A stretch of 64,000 nucleotides of DNA from Anastrepha obliqua (taxonomy: Eukaryota; Arthropoda; Insecta; Diptera; Tephritidae). The position numbers and the translations under genes were made by a program. Shown in pieces: positions 34,046-44,789 of the stretch. The stretch spans positions 21,164,001 through 21,228,000 of the forward strand of contig NC_072893.1 of assembly GCF_027943255.1 (NCBI RefSeq). The letters are read 5' to 3'. The notes under the pieces are model-generated. The model was not told the DNA's origin. It was given only the letters and a program-made list of their open reading frames with translations, and ran no database searches. Numbering within the stretch: the first letter of the stretch is position 1; every line of letters starts with the position of its first letter.

Positions 34046-34180
34046 TTATTCCCCAAACACCACTAAATAGTTTCCTTTTATTTCCCGCAGCTTATTTACC
34101 GTTGCTTCCTCTTCAATTTCCGCCTCATTAGCGTTTGAGCACAAAATAAGTGAAATTATTATTAAACTTAACAGATCCAT
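34046..34180 (-). CDS. 44-codon signal-peptide ORF, copy B
   Basis: Intact, the same length as copy A and collinear with it, on the regucalcin strand inside its 5' intron. The signal sequence is MDLLSLIIISLILCSNANE; the mature part starts acidic (AEIEEEATV) and ends NYLVVFGE. Compared with A there are six amino-acid changes and two silent ones, with no indels, so purifying selection is not shown. The donor-like ACG|GTAAAT after codon 27 (intron from 34099) joins regucalcin exon 2 at 31577 in phase 0. The two readings are a free secreted peptide, or an alternative first exon for a secreted regucalcin. TATAAAG lies at 34316-34322. Confidence 0.62.
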   Translation of the reverse strand: MDLLSLIIISLILCSNANEAEIEEEATVNKLREIKGNYLVVFGE

Positions 34181-34282
34181 TGCTTTAATTTATTAGAAAA
34201 AATGTATTCAGGCACTAAATTCCGCCTTCGCGAAAAATAAACCGAATGAGGTACAACACAGCGCGGCGTTACAAGACACTAC

Positions 34283-34322
34283 TGAAGCCTTGAATGTGAC
34301 TGCACTGCAGTGGCGCTTTATA
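34283..34322 (-). promoter_or_regulatory. TATA box and initiator for signal-peptide ORF B
   Basis: Minus strand: TATAAAG at 34322-34316 and TTCAGT with the A at 34283, 39 nt apart. A 5-bp duplication (CTGCACTGCAG against CTGCAG in A) lengthened the spacing from 34 in A and C. Confidence 0.5.
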
Positions 34323-34433
34323 AGTTTACATTTTAAGTTATTGCCGATCACCGAAGTCAGCTGGCCGCAGAGACAAAACTAAATCGAAAGGTGCAAACAA
34401 AGAGTTGAATGAGTAAAAAGTTATTTGTTATTT

Positions 34434-35195
34434 TAGTGTTTTTGTGCGACCTGTTGGCTGGTTTGAGAGCAACATCGGATTGAACGAGAGTTTATGCATA
34501 CATACATACATACATACGGATATGAAGCACTGTCTGTTGCTGCAGTGACCTCCACCTGGATCTGACCAACTTAAATATGATCTTCCCACTATGCACGATT
34601 AATTAATAAACTAACCAAAACTAGTTACACGAACTCTAAAGTTCTGTAGTGGTTGCAAATTATCACTTTTTATCTGTGATACCGCCTTGTAAAAGTAATC
34701 AATAGAAAGTATTGCGCGTAGAGGAGGCACATCTAGTGCCATCCTTTTTCAAATACAAACTAAGCGGCGAGCATTTTGAGTGCAAGAGAGGAATTTTCAA
34801 ATTGCATTCACTTTTGAGGGCATTAATTCTCAAAATGCTAATTGCAATGCATTTCAAATGACAATAAATACAAATCGATTACACAAACAATTCTCTGCTG
34901 AGTAACTCTTAAACTTTGCGTACACTCATAAACGGCATCGGTATTATATGAAGTTTATGTGAATATGAATTTGTGGAGTTGAGAGAGCTTTAGACACCTC
35001 ACGCACTTAAGCTTGGATAAATTATTTTTCATCCAACGCATTTTAATGCAAATGGAAATCAGTTAATAAACTAACAATAAGAAATAGTTTCCTATTCTCA
35101 TTCAATGCCAGTTATTTCACTTAAATTCTTGTTAATCGTTCAAAACACAAATCACTTTGCACCAAAAAAACTTCTAACTTTTGAAGTTCGTATTC
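34434..35195. other. 5' intron of regucalcin B, distal part
   Basis: Collinear in reverse with about 51425-52360 of module C. The piggyBac-free target site matching module A lies at its start (near 34434). Microsatellite CATA at 34497-34516. No coding frame. Confidence 0.55.
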
Positions 35196-35199
35196 GTAC

Positions 35200-35272
35200 C
35201 TTTGCACTTATTTAGTACTTTTTGAGGATCACGAAATGATTAAACAACAGAAGACGCACTGAAAAGCAAACT
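35200..35272 (-). other. predicted non-coding first exon of regucalcin B
   Basis: Runs from the initiator A (35272) to AAGTGCAAAG|GTACGA, a splice donor at 35199. It holds no ATG, so the start codon is the exon-2 ATG. The exon, donor and promoter are conserved in module C in the same position and orientation. The link to regucalcin is inferred: same strand, donor here, acceptor at 31578 with no intervening same-phase start. Confidence 0.55.
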
Positions 35273-35304
35273 GAATAGCAATGGGCTGAAGAGATCTTTT
35301 TATA
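35272..35304 (-). promoter_or_regulatory. distal core promoter of regucalcin B (TATA + Inr)
   Basis: TATAAAAAG at 35304-35296 and TATTCAGTTTGC with the +1 A at 35272. The 32-nt spacing is canonical for insect TATA/initiator promoters, and the Inr fits TCAGTT. The arrangement is conserved in C (51316-51348). Confidence 0.65.
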
Positions 35305-35432
35305 GGCAAATTGCCGGCAAAATATTCTTATGCGCGCTACACTCAACCCACTCGGCGCGTCTGTTATTAGATGATCGGCGAATATTGGGAATTTAAGAAT
35401 TCTATTAATTAGCTGTGGTATATTTACAATAT

Positions 35433-37984
35433 TTATAGGAGACCAGCTTAATGCCATTTTTGCGTCTTATGAGCTTCTTTGAGTTTATAATTTAAAAAGG
35501 TGACTTCTATTAGTAGTGAAAGAGTTTGTATTTTTATGAGCAACATTTGCGAGAGTTGTTGTGGAATATCGTCCAAGTGCTGCATACGGAGACTAAAAGG
35601 AAGTATATTTAAATAGCGAAATGTTTTTGCAATAAGTTGATTTTGATCGCCATGGATAGCATTTGCGAGAGGTTTTGCAGTTATTGATTCTATGTCGGTG
35701 AATGCTTTTTAATGTTTGCCTGTTAGAAGTGAAAGAAAGTTCCCCTAAATATCTCTAAACTTTTCTCTACTATCTCTAAAAGTCCCCAACTCGGGGCATA
35801 TAACAGGCGTCAGATATTAGTGATTAATTCAAAATCTTATGCAAAATTTGCAAGTGTTGCTATCTAACACAAGTCGATTCACCCAAAAGTATTCAAGTGG
35901 TTTAGAGATAACTGTAGTGAGTCGTGACAACGGACGATATGAGAGCTTCTAGCAAAACGCGTATCGAAATGGTACATAAAGCGCTAAACAAACTAATTTT
36001 AGCCACCTTTGAGAAGTGTTGTTTTTTTCTTGCACGGCATATTGACAGTAGAACCTCCATCTTCGGACATCAAACTGAAACTTATCAAACCAAAACTATA
36101 GAAAAGTTGTTTTCCAATACCGGTCGTCCTTCGGTCGGCATTAATAAACGTTCGAGTGTATTTCAGCCAAGAAAAAACATCCCAAATAAATCCTTTTCCG
36201 ATCAAAGTCTTCACAAAACTCTGTCATCTTCCATTTGTAGAAAAGCGCCTATGCACACCCTAAAAATTAGAGGAGAAGCTCCAAACTATTATTATTCCTC
36301 GTTTATTTTATAAATCTAATCTTGAGCTCTGTGTTCGTAATGATGACAGAACTCGCCGGTCTATTAAAAACAAAAGTGATACTTGTAGCGCCTCCATTGC
36401 TTCGTCTATGCTAATTCCTCAGATCGAAGACTTTCTTTGATAAGCCAGCAGCCGCTACAGATGGGTGGGGATGTATGTAGTTGTGTTTCGTATTATTTTC
36501 ATGCCATAAGTGAATTATTGTGCATAAAATCTTTCTGGTGTACATAAATACATATGTTTTGCCATGTGCGTGTGTCGACTTGTAGATGATTATTTGCATG
36601 CGTCTGTATGTATTTTCGAATGCCGGCTGTCAATGATAAAGTAAAATGGTTTTATTAAAAAACATCGGAAGAGTGGCTTTAACCGAGTGTAGAGCTGCCT
36701 AAATCTCTGAATCGTGAAAAAATTGCCAAATCTGTTGAGGCAGGGTCTGCAGCTGGCCTAAGATCGCTTTTGAGTGTTCTCTGTTTTTCAAAAAGAAATC
36801 CAAAATTATATTTTTCAAAAATCAGTTTAAGTTGAGCAAACGAGCAAGATAATTTATTTTCATTAAAGAGATAATTTATTTTTATTAATTTTATTTTCTT
36901 ATCTTGATAATCCAAAAAATATAATTTTACAGACAGGCGAAAGAGTTGCAATTTCTGTATGGAGGAAATGTGAAAGAAGGAGAAAGAATCTATTCGGCAC
37001 TTTTTGTTATATGACTATAACCTCAGATATCTGGGAACCCCTTCCATCAAATCCATTAGGATCTCAACAGTCTCGACACAATCTCGTTGAGGGTTTGACT
37101 GGATTTGACAAAGATCTAGATGATTTAAGAGCGTGCATGAATGGGGCCGCGGAAAGCTTTCCGGTCTTCATGATGGAATTCCGAGGCAACCGCGACAACT
37201 GTTGCTTTTGAGAGCAGCCGTTTAATCTTACCTAATTCACTTTTACATATAAAATTTTATAAAAAGGCACAATCAAAGTTGGTGAGGTCCTTTGTTCAAT
37301 GGGTAAATCGTTTTTAATCCAAAGGTCTAATGATTATTATACAAATCATTGCTAGGTCCTTCAGTTTCCAGATGTCAGTGTGAGTCCCAACAAAGCTAAA
37401 GAAATGAGAGCTGTAAGCTCAGCGCCTTGCTTGAGTGGTCAGTGATGGTTACCCTTGCATAATTTTGTGACCCTAAGGTATCCATCAAACATTCATAGGA
37501 AAGACTGGTGAAAAGGCGAAGAGTAAAGCTCCTGAATTCTTACTTTGTAGATCTTTGTAATATTTCACTATTCCTATTTTTCATTTCCGATTTATTACTT
37601 CGGACAACTCTGTTCCAAACGTCCAGCTTTTAATAAAAGGCAATCATTTGAAATTCCCTAAAGAAATTCATGACTTCTTTACCTTTGGAAGTAAATTACT
37701 TAGAAGTTATGACAGACACTAATATTTTTAAAATATCGGATCCCTCTTTTTCCCTTTTTATTACGTTTAACCCAAAAACTGCGGGTGATGCCAACAAAAA
37801 AGTTTTTTTGCTGTGGTCCTTTTAGTGCTGAAATTCTTAAAATAAATTGATTTTAAAAAATATATTTAAATATATAAATATAAATGATGGGATGTTTATT
37901 TCATTATAAAGAGGAAGGTATACCGTTAATAGAGGAAAATAACATCAGACATATGAGCACCACGACCACGCTTACAATTTGCAA
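35433..37984. other. spacer between inverted arms, no recognised gene
   Basis: AT-rich. An open frame of 129 codons (35924-36313, +) contains NTGRPSVGINKRSS and resembles no family I know; I do not call it. Nothing else stands out. Confidence 0.45.
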
Positions 37985-38345
37985 AGTGGCTACCCTCTGT
38001 CCTCGATACCCTCACGAATTCCATCTTTGAGGTATTGAATCGACCCTGGGCTGTTGGCGTAGACCTTCTCTTTCACGTGGCGCCAAAGAAAAAAGTCGCA
38101 AAGTGTTAAATCACCAGATCTCGGTGGTCAATTGTGATCTCTTCGAGAGATAACACGGTCGGGAAACTTTTCTCGTAAAAGATCAATGGTTTCATTGCTT
38201 GTGTGGCACGTAGCGCCGTCTTGTTGAAAATAAACGTTAACCAGATCAATACCATCCAATTTCGGCCATAAAAAATAGTTAATCATCTCTCAAAGGCGCA
38301 GTCCATTCACCTGTAATACCTCTAATTGGAAAACCCTTTACATAA
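37985..38345 (-). pseudogene. mariner-like (rosa type) transposase, 3' part
   Basis: Minus strand: MINYFLWPKLDGIDLV, FQQDGATCHTSNETIDLLRE (second catalytic Asp), then PPRSGDLTLCDFFLWRHVKE (third) and VYANSPGSIQYLKDGI. In-frame stops and a reading change are present. It belongs to the same family as 18.7 and 43.4 kb. Confidence 0.8.
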
Positions 38346-38934
38346 AAGGTGCGGCTATTGCCATACAAGACTGACCCTGTAAAGCCTTTTACTCTGATGA
38401 CCGGGCAGATGTTATGGCATTGAACAATCTGGTGTTGTGATACCTCAACTAAGTCTATAGTCTCTTATTCTGCAACTCACTATCTAGAGGGGAAAGGCGA
38501 ATTCAAAGACAAATATTTCAATAAATAAAATCGTAATACTATTTCAGGCAACTCCCTCAGCTGCGAAGGTCTATATTTCCTCAGTTTATTACCCGGGGGC
38601 ATTGACTGAAAGGGCGGAAAAATATCTAAGAACCAACCAATAATACTTTTTAATGTTGGCAACTCTGCTAATGGCTTCACCTTCGCCTTATTTTCTTCTT
38701 GAAGATGCGCGCCGCTTCGGATTGTTTGCGTGAGATGTCGCACAGCTGACCTTTGCTTATGATTTGGATTAAAAATTTGTGTACTTTATATTAAAAAAAA
38801 ATGATTTTCTCTGCCTATTAAATATATTTACATCTACTAGTCAATTTACATGTAGCAAATTAATACTAATTGCAATTTTGTATGTACATAGCTTTTTTTT
38901 ACCCGAGCGCACTACGTCACTGTAGCTTCTACGG
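38346..38934. other. spacer
   Basis: No recognised gene. A minus-strand frame at 38480-38743 shows no known motif. Confidence 0.4.
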
Positions 38935-39345
38935 CCGAGCTTATATAGTTCTTTTAAATCTGAAGCTAAATATTCTGCTTATCAATTTAATGGGCTTGTA
39001 ATTTATATATAATATTTTAATTGCTCTAATGACATTTTAATTCATTTCGAAGATTTATGACAACTGCGTGCAGATTTTATAAAATTATTTATATATTCTT
39101 ATTAGTTAAATATGAACTGATATGGAGGCAAATAAATATCATCTATGTATTTATGTCCTATACATACATACATACATACATACAACTTCATTTAATTTCA
39201 AGTTCATTTAATTTCAAGTTCATTAATATTTTTTGGTTTTTAAATATATTCTGTGAAAAAAGTACCGAAAATTGGTGAACAAACCACAAAATACCACAAA
39301 ATATTTTTTCATTCATTCAAATTTACTGCAATGCCTTTAAGGGAG
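38935..39345 (+). repeat. dispersed repeat R3, copy 2
   Basis: Same order of blocks as 27550-27960, including CGAAGATTTATGACAAC, ATTTTATAAAATTATTTATA and TGCCTTTAAGG. The CATA microsatellite lengths differ. Confidence 0.65.
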
Positions 39346-40279
39346 ACCCCTCTCGAAATAATCCTTTTATGCCAGTGATTCAATACCATTATGAAAACAC
39401 CTTTCAAATGCATTTTCCGGAATCGACTTCACTTCTCACTGCGAGCTCTCTTTTATAACTTCTAATTATCATCTGGGGTTTGGTATAAATAGATAAGATA
39501 AGGCTTCCCAAGTCAACCGATTAACTCAAAATTGGAAAATTTTCACATTCATATTTCTGCCGTAAATGTGTTCAATTTTCTTAACAATAAATTTTAACAA
39601 AGTAAAAAACCTCCCAATTTCGCGGCAGTCCCTTGATTTAGAGATTACAAAATAAAATACCAAAACTCCCCAAAAATTGATGGGATGCTCTTATTTGCAT
39701 GTTCAAGTTTTGTCTTTCAATTTTTCACACGCACGATTTGTCAAAAACCAATTGAATTGACAACTATAATTATGAGCCAAGCAAATATAGGAAAAACATT
39801 TAAGCGGGCGAGTTCGCAATCCGCATCTCAACTGGCCGATCTAGTAGAGCTACATCGCCAGGACTGCCACGTGCAAACTGCTAAACGGAGAGCAGCAAGT
39901 TTGACGGAGTGCAAAGTTAGCCAGGTACCTTATAAATTCGGATCTGTGGCGACAGTAAGTGATGAGCCGTAAAGTGACAGACTCACGGAAGGAAAGCACA
40001 AGGCAACTGGGCTCCCTGGTGCTTAAACATTCAAGGGAACCACCTCAAAGTCAAGTACTGGTACTGGACAGGCCTCTGTGGAAATTTCTTGCACCAAATG
40101 GTGCTCATAAAAGGATTTCTCAAAGAAGACTTAACACCAAGGGACATAAAGCAGAAGGGGATAGAGCGGCCCAAATGTACTACAAAAGCAAGGAAACGCA
40201 GTGCTATTGAACTCAGCCCAGCTGAGAGGAATTGTAGCAAAACAGGAGGGTATAGTCTGCAAGCTAGAATAAAGTACCT
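39346..40279 (+). other. possible LINE ORF1 5' debris
   Basis: Short plus-strand frames (for example HRQDCHVQTAKRRAASLTEC near 39850) precede the ORF1 remnant below and may belong to the same element. The evidence is weak. Confidence 0.3.
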
Positions 40280-41105
40280 GAAGCTTCGAGCGTAATAAAT
40301 TATGCATCCAAAGCTGTCCAGAAAACCAATTTAGACTCTGGGAAACTTGGTGCTAACTACTCTACCATCGTTAAGGGTTGAATACTGGCTGTTTCACTGA
40401 AATCTTTCCCTACAGAAACACTCTCAGGAGGAGGAGCATGCAAGGGCTGAGCAGCTTCTCATTGAGGAGAGAAGTATCAAAAGTATACACTTCGGCCAGG
40501 CTATTCTATTGTGCATCCAAAATGAAGCCACCTAGTTGCCAGAAACAGTTTGAAAAATATCCGACTGGGAAGGCTCAGACTAAGGCATATACGACGAGGA
40601 AAATATACCGGGTGGACCTACCACAAGCAGCTGGCGTTGAAACAAAGAAGTGCTTGGACTTTGTCGTCATCCAAAACAGGCGTCTATGCAAACTATTAAC
40701 TATAAGAATTTTCGACCAGTCAATAAAAGTAATCACGGAAAGCAACTGTAGGATATCTTATACATTAGACACAATTCACTTCCACTTATACAAAGGACGC
40801 AGTAATAAAGATGCTCCTGCTTGAGCGACAACGGGGGTAAAAACATCCACAGAAGTTGAGAAAGGCTCAGCTGATACTTCTTCTGCTGGCAAGCCGACAT
40901 CAACACAGGGATCAAAAGACGAGATGAGCAGCGTTAGGTTACTCTGAACGTTTTCACGATTGTGGATATCTAACGAAAATTAACAAATCGGCGACGTTGA
41001 TATCGAGTTCGAGGTGTTGAGGCAGCTCGACATAGGAGACTTGGACAAGGTATGACTGTCAGACATCGATGAGGTTATGACGATAGATGAAAATGAAGCG
41101 GTAAG
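40280..41105 (+). pseudogene. LOA-like LINE ORF1 remnant (DUF4780-like tail)
   Basis: An open stretch reads GVETKKCLDFVVIQNRRLCK, TIRIFDQSIKVITESNCRIS and YTLDTIHFHLYKGRSNKDAP. The strand pattern, with a final H-x-H/YKGR element, resembles the end of the DUF4780-type ORF1 seen better at 53.5 kb. A Ser/Thr/Lys-rich stretch and an acidic end (IEFEVLRQLDIGDLDK) follow. Many stops. The assignment is tentative. Confidence 0.4.
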
Positions 41106-41284
41106 GATTATGTTACCTAAAGATTATGTTACCGCTTCACTTTCATCTACCGCCATAACCTCATCGATGTCTAACAGTGATACTCTGTCCGAGTCTCCTA
41201 TGTCAAGCTGCCTCAACACCTCGAACTCGATGTCAACGTCGCCGATTTTTTCATTTTCGTTAGGTATCCGCAATCGTGAAAAAA
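40951..41284. repeat. long inverted repeat (hairpin) of LINE ORF1 tail
   Basis: About 150-bp arms (40951-41105 and 41128-41284) with a loop of about 22 bp. Both arms read IGDxDIEFEVLRQLDIGD outward from opposite strands. They differ at several bases and small indels. The loop has the direct repeat GATTATGTTACC. This is a tail-to-tail duplication of the acidic end of a LINE ORF1. Confidence 0.85.
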
Positions 41285-41829
41285 GGTGATTAATGCTGGC
41301 TTCGCCCAAATAAATTCTCACTATGCCGAAGACGCAAGGGCGGTAATAGCGATGGCAACGCAAGTCTAAACTGAAAATAGTGCTGATCCAAAAACCCTGG
41401 GTCATCAGGGACCAGATTTGAGGTGCGGCCGCAACAAATACGTAAGTATTATGGGACATCAGATGTTATAGCTCCAGAGTCTGCGTGCGCCTGTTTTTTA
41501 GAGATTTTATCTAGAGATCATGCATTCTTGCGTAAGAGGCAACTGTCTGTAAGTAAGGAATGTGTTTGTGAGTCGCCAAGAGAATACTGGATGCGTGTCC
41601 ACTTCGAATACCGGATGTACTCAGACATTAGGAATCTTGGGGGTGTGGGGATTACTTGGACCGTTGGACGGTATGATGTAAGTGATGTAGTCTCAACCCA
41701 TCGGAATGTCGAAATGTAAGATCAGTTTGCGCGTGAAGTGAAATTTTTAGGCGTTCAGTTGATTGACTAGGGTTTTTTATGCTGTTGGGTGCTTTGGAGT
41801 ATAGCCACCAGCCCAGAGCTGCGTGGAAG

Positions 41830-42230
41830 CTCAACTGGTAGTAGTATTGGCTACAAAGTCTGACCGGAAACTTATATCTGGAGATCGCTCCAAGCTGTTC
41901 GGGAGGACGGCCCCCGGGGAATATTGTGGTGGTTGTGGTTTAACACCCAAATGTGGGTCGAGCCTTTTTGGCTCTGTTGCCTCGCAAATGGTTGGACGGA
42001 CCCATCGTACGGCAGAGGTTAATATCAGCCTCGAACACCACCATAGTAGCTGTGGTTCTGCTAGGATTGTGGCCCTCATATAGTTCTGTACTACCTTTTC
42101 TATCATTTTTTATCTAAATGAGGCAACACAAATTGGCCTGGAGAGTTTAGGATGAAGTGGGCCCCTCTTTCTAACCGTCGATATAAATATCACTTTTGCC
42201 AACCTCCATATCTTTGGTACATAACTAAGT
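41830..42230 (-). pseudogene. LINE reverse transcriptase fragment
   Basis: Minus strand, across two frames: VPKVWRLAKVIFISTVRKRG, then HPKLSRPICVASFR and KMIEKVVQNYMRATILAE. It matches the RT stretch W..A.V.FIPK.G...P...RPISL.SFLLK..E..V of R1/LOA-type LINEs. No catalytic motif remains. Confidence 0.55.
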
Positions 42231-42339
42231 GCGACTGCTGACAATAGGCCGGTGGCAGCAGCGGTGGGATAAGTCACAAAGCGGACGTTGGACCTACAAA
42301 CTTATAACATGGATGAGTGGTTAATGAGAAAACATGGAG

Positions 42340-42680
42340 ACACCGACTATCACCTTTCGCAGTTGCTCAGCGGACATGGCTGTTTTCAGGAATACCTGCA
42401 CCGTTTGAAGCTGGCAAACATCACTTTCACACTTCATGTTTTATTCCGCCCGCTTTAGAGAGGAACGAGCTATCCTGGAGCAAGCCCTCGGTCATCAATC
42501 GTTCTCCAGCATCCTCATACGAGATATGTGCGCAACTAGCGGTAAGTGTGAGGAAGCGCAAACGTTCGCAGGTAAAATTTTGATGCGACTTCGCCATATT
42601 GATTGGGAACGCAAAGCGTTTCAGCAACAGAGAAGGCGGACATTTTCTGACGAACCGACAACAAGCACAGACGTTTGAGT
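42340..42680 (+). pseudogene. LINE C-terminal end (R1-like)
   Basis: Plus strand: LLSGHGCFQEYLHRLKLANI, LFRPL, RFREERAILEQALGHQ, RDMCATSGKCEEAQTFAGKI and LMRLRHIDWERKAFQQQRRR, with frame shifts. The order SGHGxFxxYL, Cys region, helix, CATS..., MRxRxxxWERxA is the tail of R1/LOA ORF2. It is opposite in orientation to the RT fragment at 41.8-42.2 kb. Confidence 0.65.
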
Positions 42681-43373
42681 GAAACACTCAATGCAGTATC
42701 GTACAGAAGACAAGACGGTAGTGAGTTAAGATAACACTACTGCAAGTTTTCCGATGTATCCTTTACTTTGGAACCACCTATAAACACAGTGGGAGTAATT
42801 GGGACTACCTATAGACGGTGTATAGCCTTCATATGCCTACAGGGGAGGAACCTGGACGCAGGTACCTGATGAGTCTTCGGACATAAACGCAGCTCTACTC
42901 AGAAGTTATACTTTTGTGGTCCCAGGACAGAATTAGCCGAGATGGAGCATTGTTATAGTATTGGTGGGAGCGTGCCCCACATACCATTGGTGTGACGGCA
43001 CCTTTGAGATGTTTCTGACATTTTGATTTCAACCTCCTTTAAAAAAAAAGTGCGATACTTGTTCTAGAAATTTTGGTAAGTGGTTCTAGAAGCAGGTATA
43101 TGCCTTTTTGGAATAATGCCGAAAGGATGTCATCAACATCTAGGGATTTTAACCGCTCGAAGTTGGGAACGAAATGGTCGATAAATTAACCAGGAAAGGG
43201 TCGGCCTACGAATTTATAGGCTCAAAGCCACTTTGTGGCCTAGGAAAAGTAACTTCTTCTCTCTAACTGAGGACGGGGAGAGGAGAATAAAATGCATTTT
43301 TTTTAGAAAATTATTGTCATTTCTCTTTGTTGTGACAATATTGGTATGGCTCAATTACGTATGGAACAAAATA
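42681..43373. other. spacer
   Basis: No gene recognised. Several short frames show no known motif. Confidence 0.4.
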
Positions 43374-44030
43374 TCGGCCAAATGGCCGCCGCGGCCTCGG
43401 CGGCATACCTCCATCCGATGATCCAAATTTTCGAAGACGCTGAGGCATAATTGAGGGTCTATGCCGTTAATGTGCCGAATTATCTCATCCTTTACCTCTT
43501 GAATTGTTGCTGGCTTATCGACGTACACCTTTTCTTTCAAATAACCCCAAAGAAAGAAGTCCAACGGTGTCAAATCACATGATCTTGGCAGCCAAGTGAC
43601 ATCGCCGCCACGTGAGATTATTGCGCCATCAAATTGTTCGCGCAAAAGAGCCATTGTTTCGTTAGCTGTGTGACAAGTGGCACCGTCCGGTTGAAACCAC
43701 ATATCGTCCACATCCATATGTTCCAATTCGGGCCATAAAAAGTTCGTTATCATCTCACGATAGCGAACACTATTCACAGTAACTGCCTTACCGGCCTCAT
43801 TTTGGAAAAAATACGGCCCAATGATGCCGCTGGCCCATTAACCGCACCAAACAGTCACTCTTTGTGGGTGCATTGGTTTTTCGGCAATCCCTCTTGGATT
43901 ATCATTCGCCCAAATGCGGCAATTCTGCTTATTGACGAATCCACTGAGGAGAAAATGTGCCTCATCACTGAAGATGATTTTCTTCCATTCACTGTTGCAC
44001 GTTTTCATAATAAGCCTGAATAACTTTAAC
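43374..44030 (-). pseudogene. DD41D (rosa-type) mariner transposase, C-terminal two thirds
   Basis: Minus strand: SDEAHFLLSGFVNKQNCRIW (first Asp), VTVWCG, a stop where Trp is expected, ASGIIGPYFFQNEAGKAVTV and YREMITNFLWPELEHMDVDD. Then FQPDGATCHTANETMALLRE (second Asp) and PRSCDLTPLDFFLWGYLKEK. The Asp of TPLD lies 41 residues after the second Asp, the spacing described for the rosa group. The C-terminus HRMEVCRRGRGGHLADILFH is complete. The N-terminal DNA-binding part is missing. Confidence 0.85.
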
Positions 44031-44385
44031 GCATTGCTCGATTGTTTATCTATCCATGGTTCAAATTGAATTAGTCTGAAATTGAAAAATGTTAAATGAA
44101 ATGCAGAAAAACACTTAACGTTTAGGTGTGGTTGACATTCAACATCGGCCCTTAAAATTTAGCCACCCTTTTGAATCTACGGGGTTTATCGCAATTCTTC
44201 ATAAATCGTTTCTTTGTTATTTTACAAATTTTAGTTATTCGAACAAATCTATTTCGTTGCGTCAAAGGAAGTAATGCTCCTTAGAAAGTGTGAACTTATA
44301 GTATATTAGAACTTCTTTTTCTAACTTCAGAACTCTATTTCTTAATTGACTCTCTTTTCACGCAGCGATTTATGAATCAACTCTC
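44031..44385. other. spacer
   Basis: No gene recognised. It may include sequence 5' of the mariner-like fragment. Confidence 0.4.
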
Positions 44386-44510
44386 ATCATCATCATCATC
44401 ATAGTAGCATCACAGTTCAGGGTGAACCACTGCTTCCGTTACAATTCGCCTCCACGTCACTCGGTCATCAGCTTTTCGTTTGATATCAAATATGCCCATA
44501 GCTGGGAAAA
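44386..44510 (-). mobile_element. RTE-like LINE, extreme 3' end
   Basis: On the minus strand it ends in a CAT/ATG microsatellite (44382-44402) after a stretch matching the tails at 48540-48600 and 61530-61630 (AGCTGATGACCGAGTGACGT type). RTE-like LINEs often end in short tandem repeats. About 120 bp only. Confidence 0.6.
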
Positions 44511-44789
44511 TTTTTTTGAAAAATAACAAAATGGCGGACTTTTGAAAAAAAAGGTATGTTTTTCGGGTGGAAATCAGACTGTAGATTTCTCACTGTAGCA
44601 CCTTCCAGAAAGCCTACAGAATAATAATCAGTGTAACTTTTTCGTTTCAGATGTCCTGAAGAGCCAAGATCCTGTCGACAAGCCATCTATCTTTTTTTTG
44701 AGACGCTTACTTTGGTGCCACACTACTACAAAAACATACGTAAAAAAAACGTTTTTGTATACTATTTGATGTCAATAATAACATACATA

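Larger units (their letters stand above)
28344..35432 (-). repeat. duplicated regucalcin module B (one arm of a large inverted duplication)
   Basis: Collinear, in opposite orientation, with module C (51185 to about 60830). The shared series is: distal exon, signal-peptide ORF, a 1.8 kb intron block, regucalcin exons, 3' flank, a LINE tail carrying the same TIR element, and the gene-like fragment at the end. Sequence next to the outermost match (ATTGTAAATA) marks the inner boundary near 35432/51185. B is the better preserved arm. Confidence 0.88.

Noticed and set aside
35924..36313. 129-codon plus-strand frame
   Set aside because: No recognisable motif, AT-rich context and no duplication support; not called as a gene.
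40951..41284. Hairpin as a microRNA precursor
   Set aside because: The arms are about 150 bp and encode retrotransposon sequence; far longer than a pre-miRNA.
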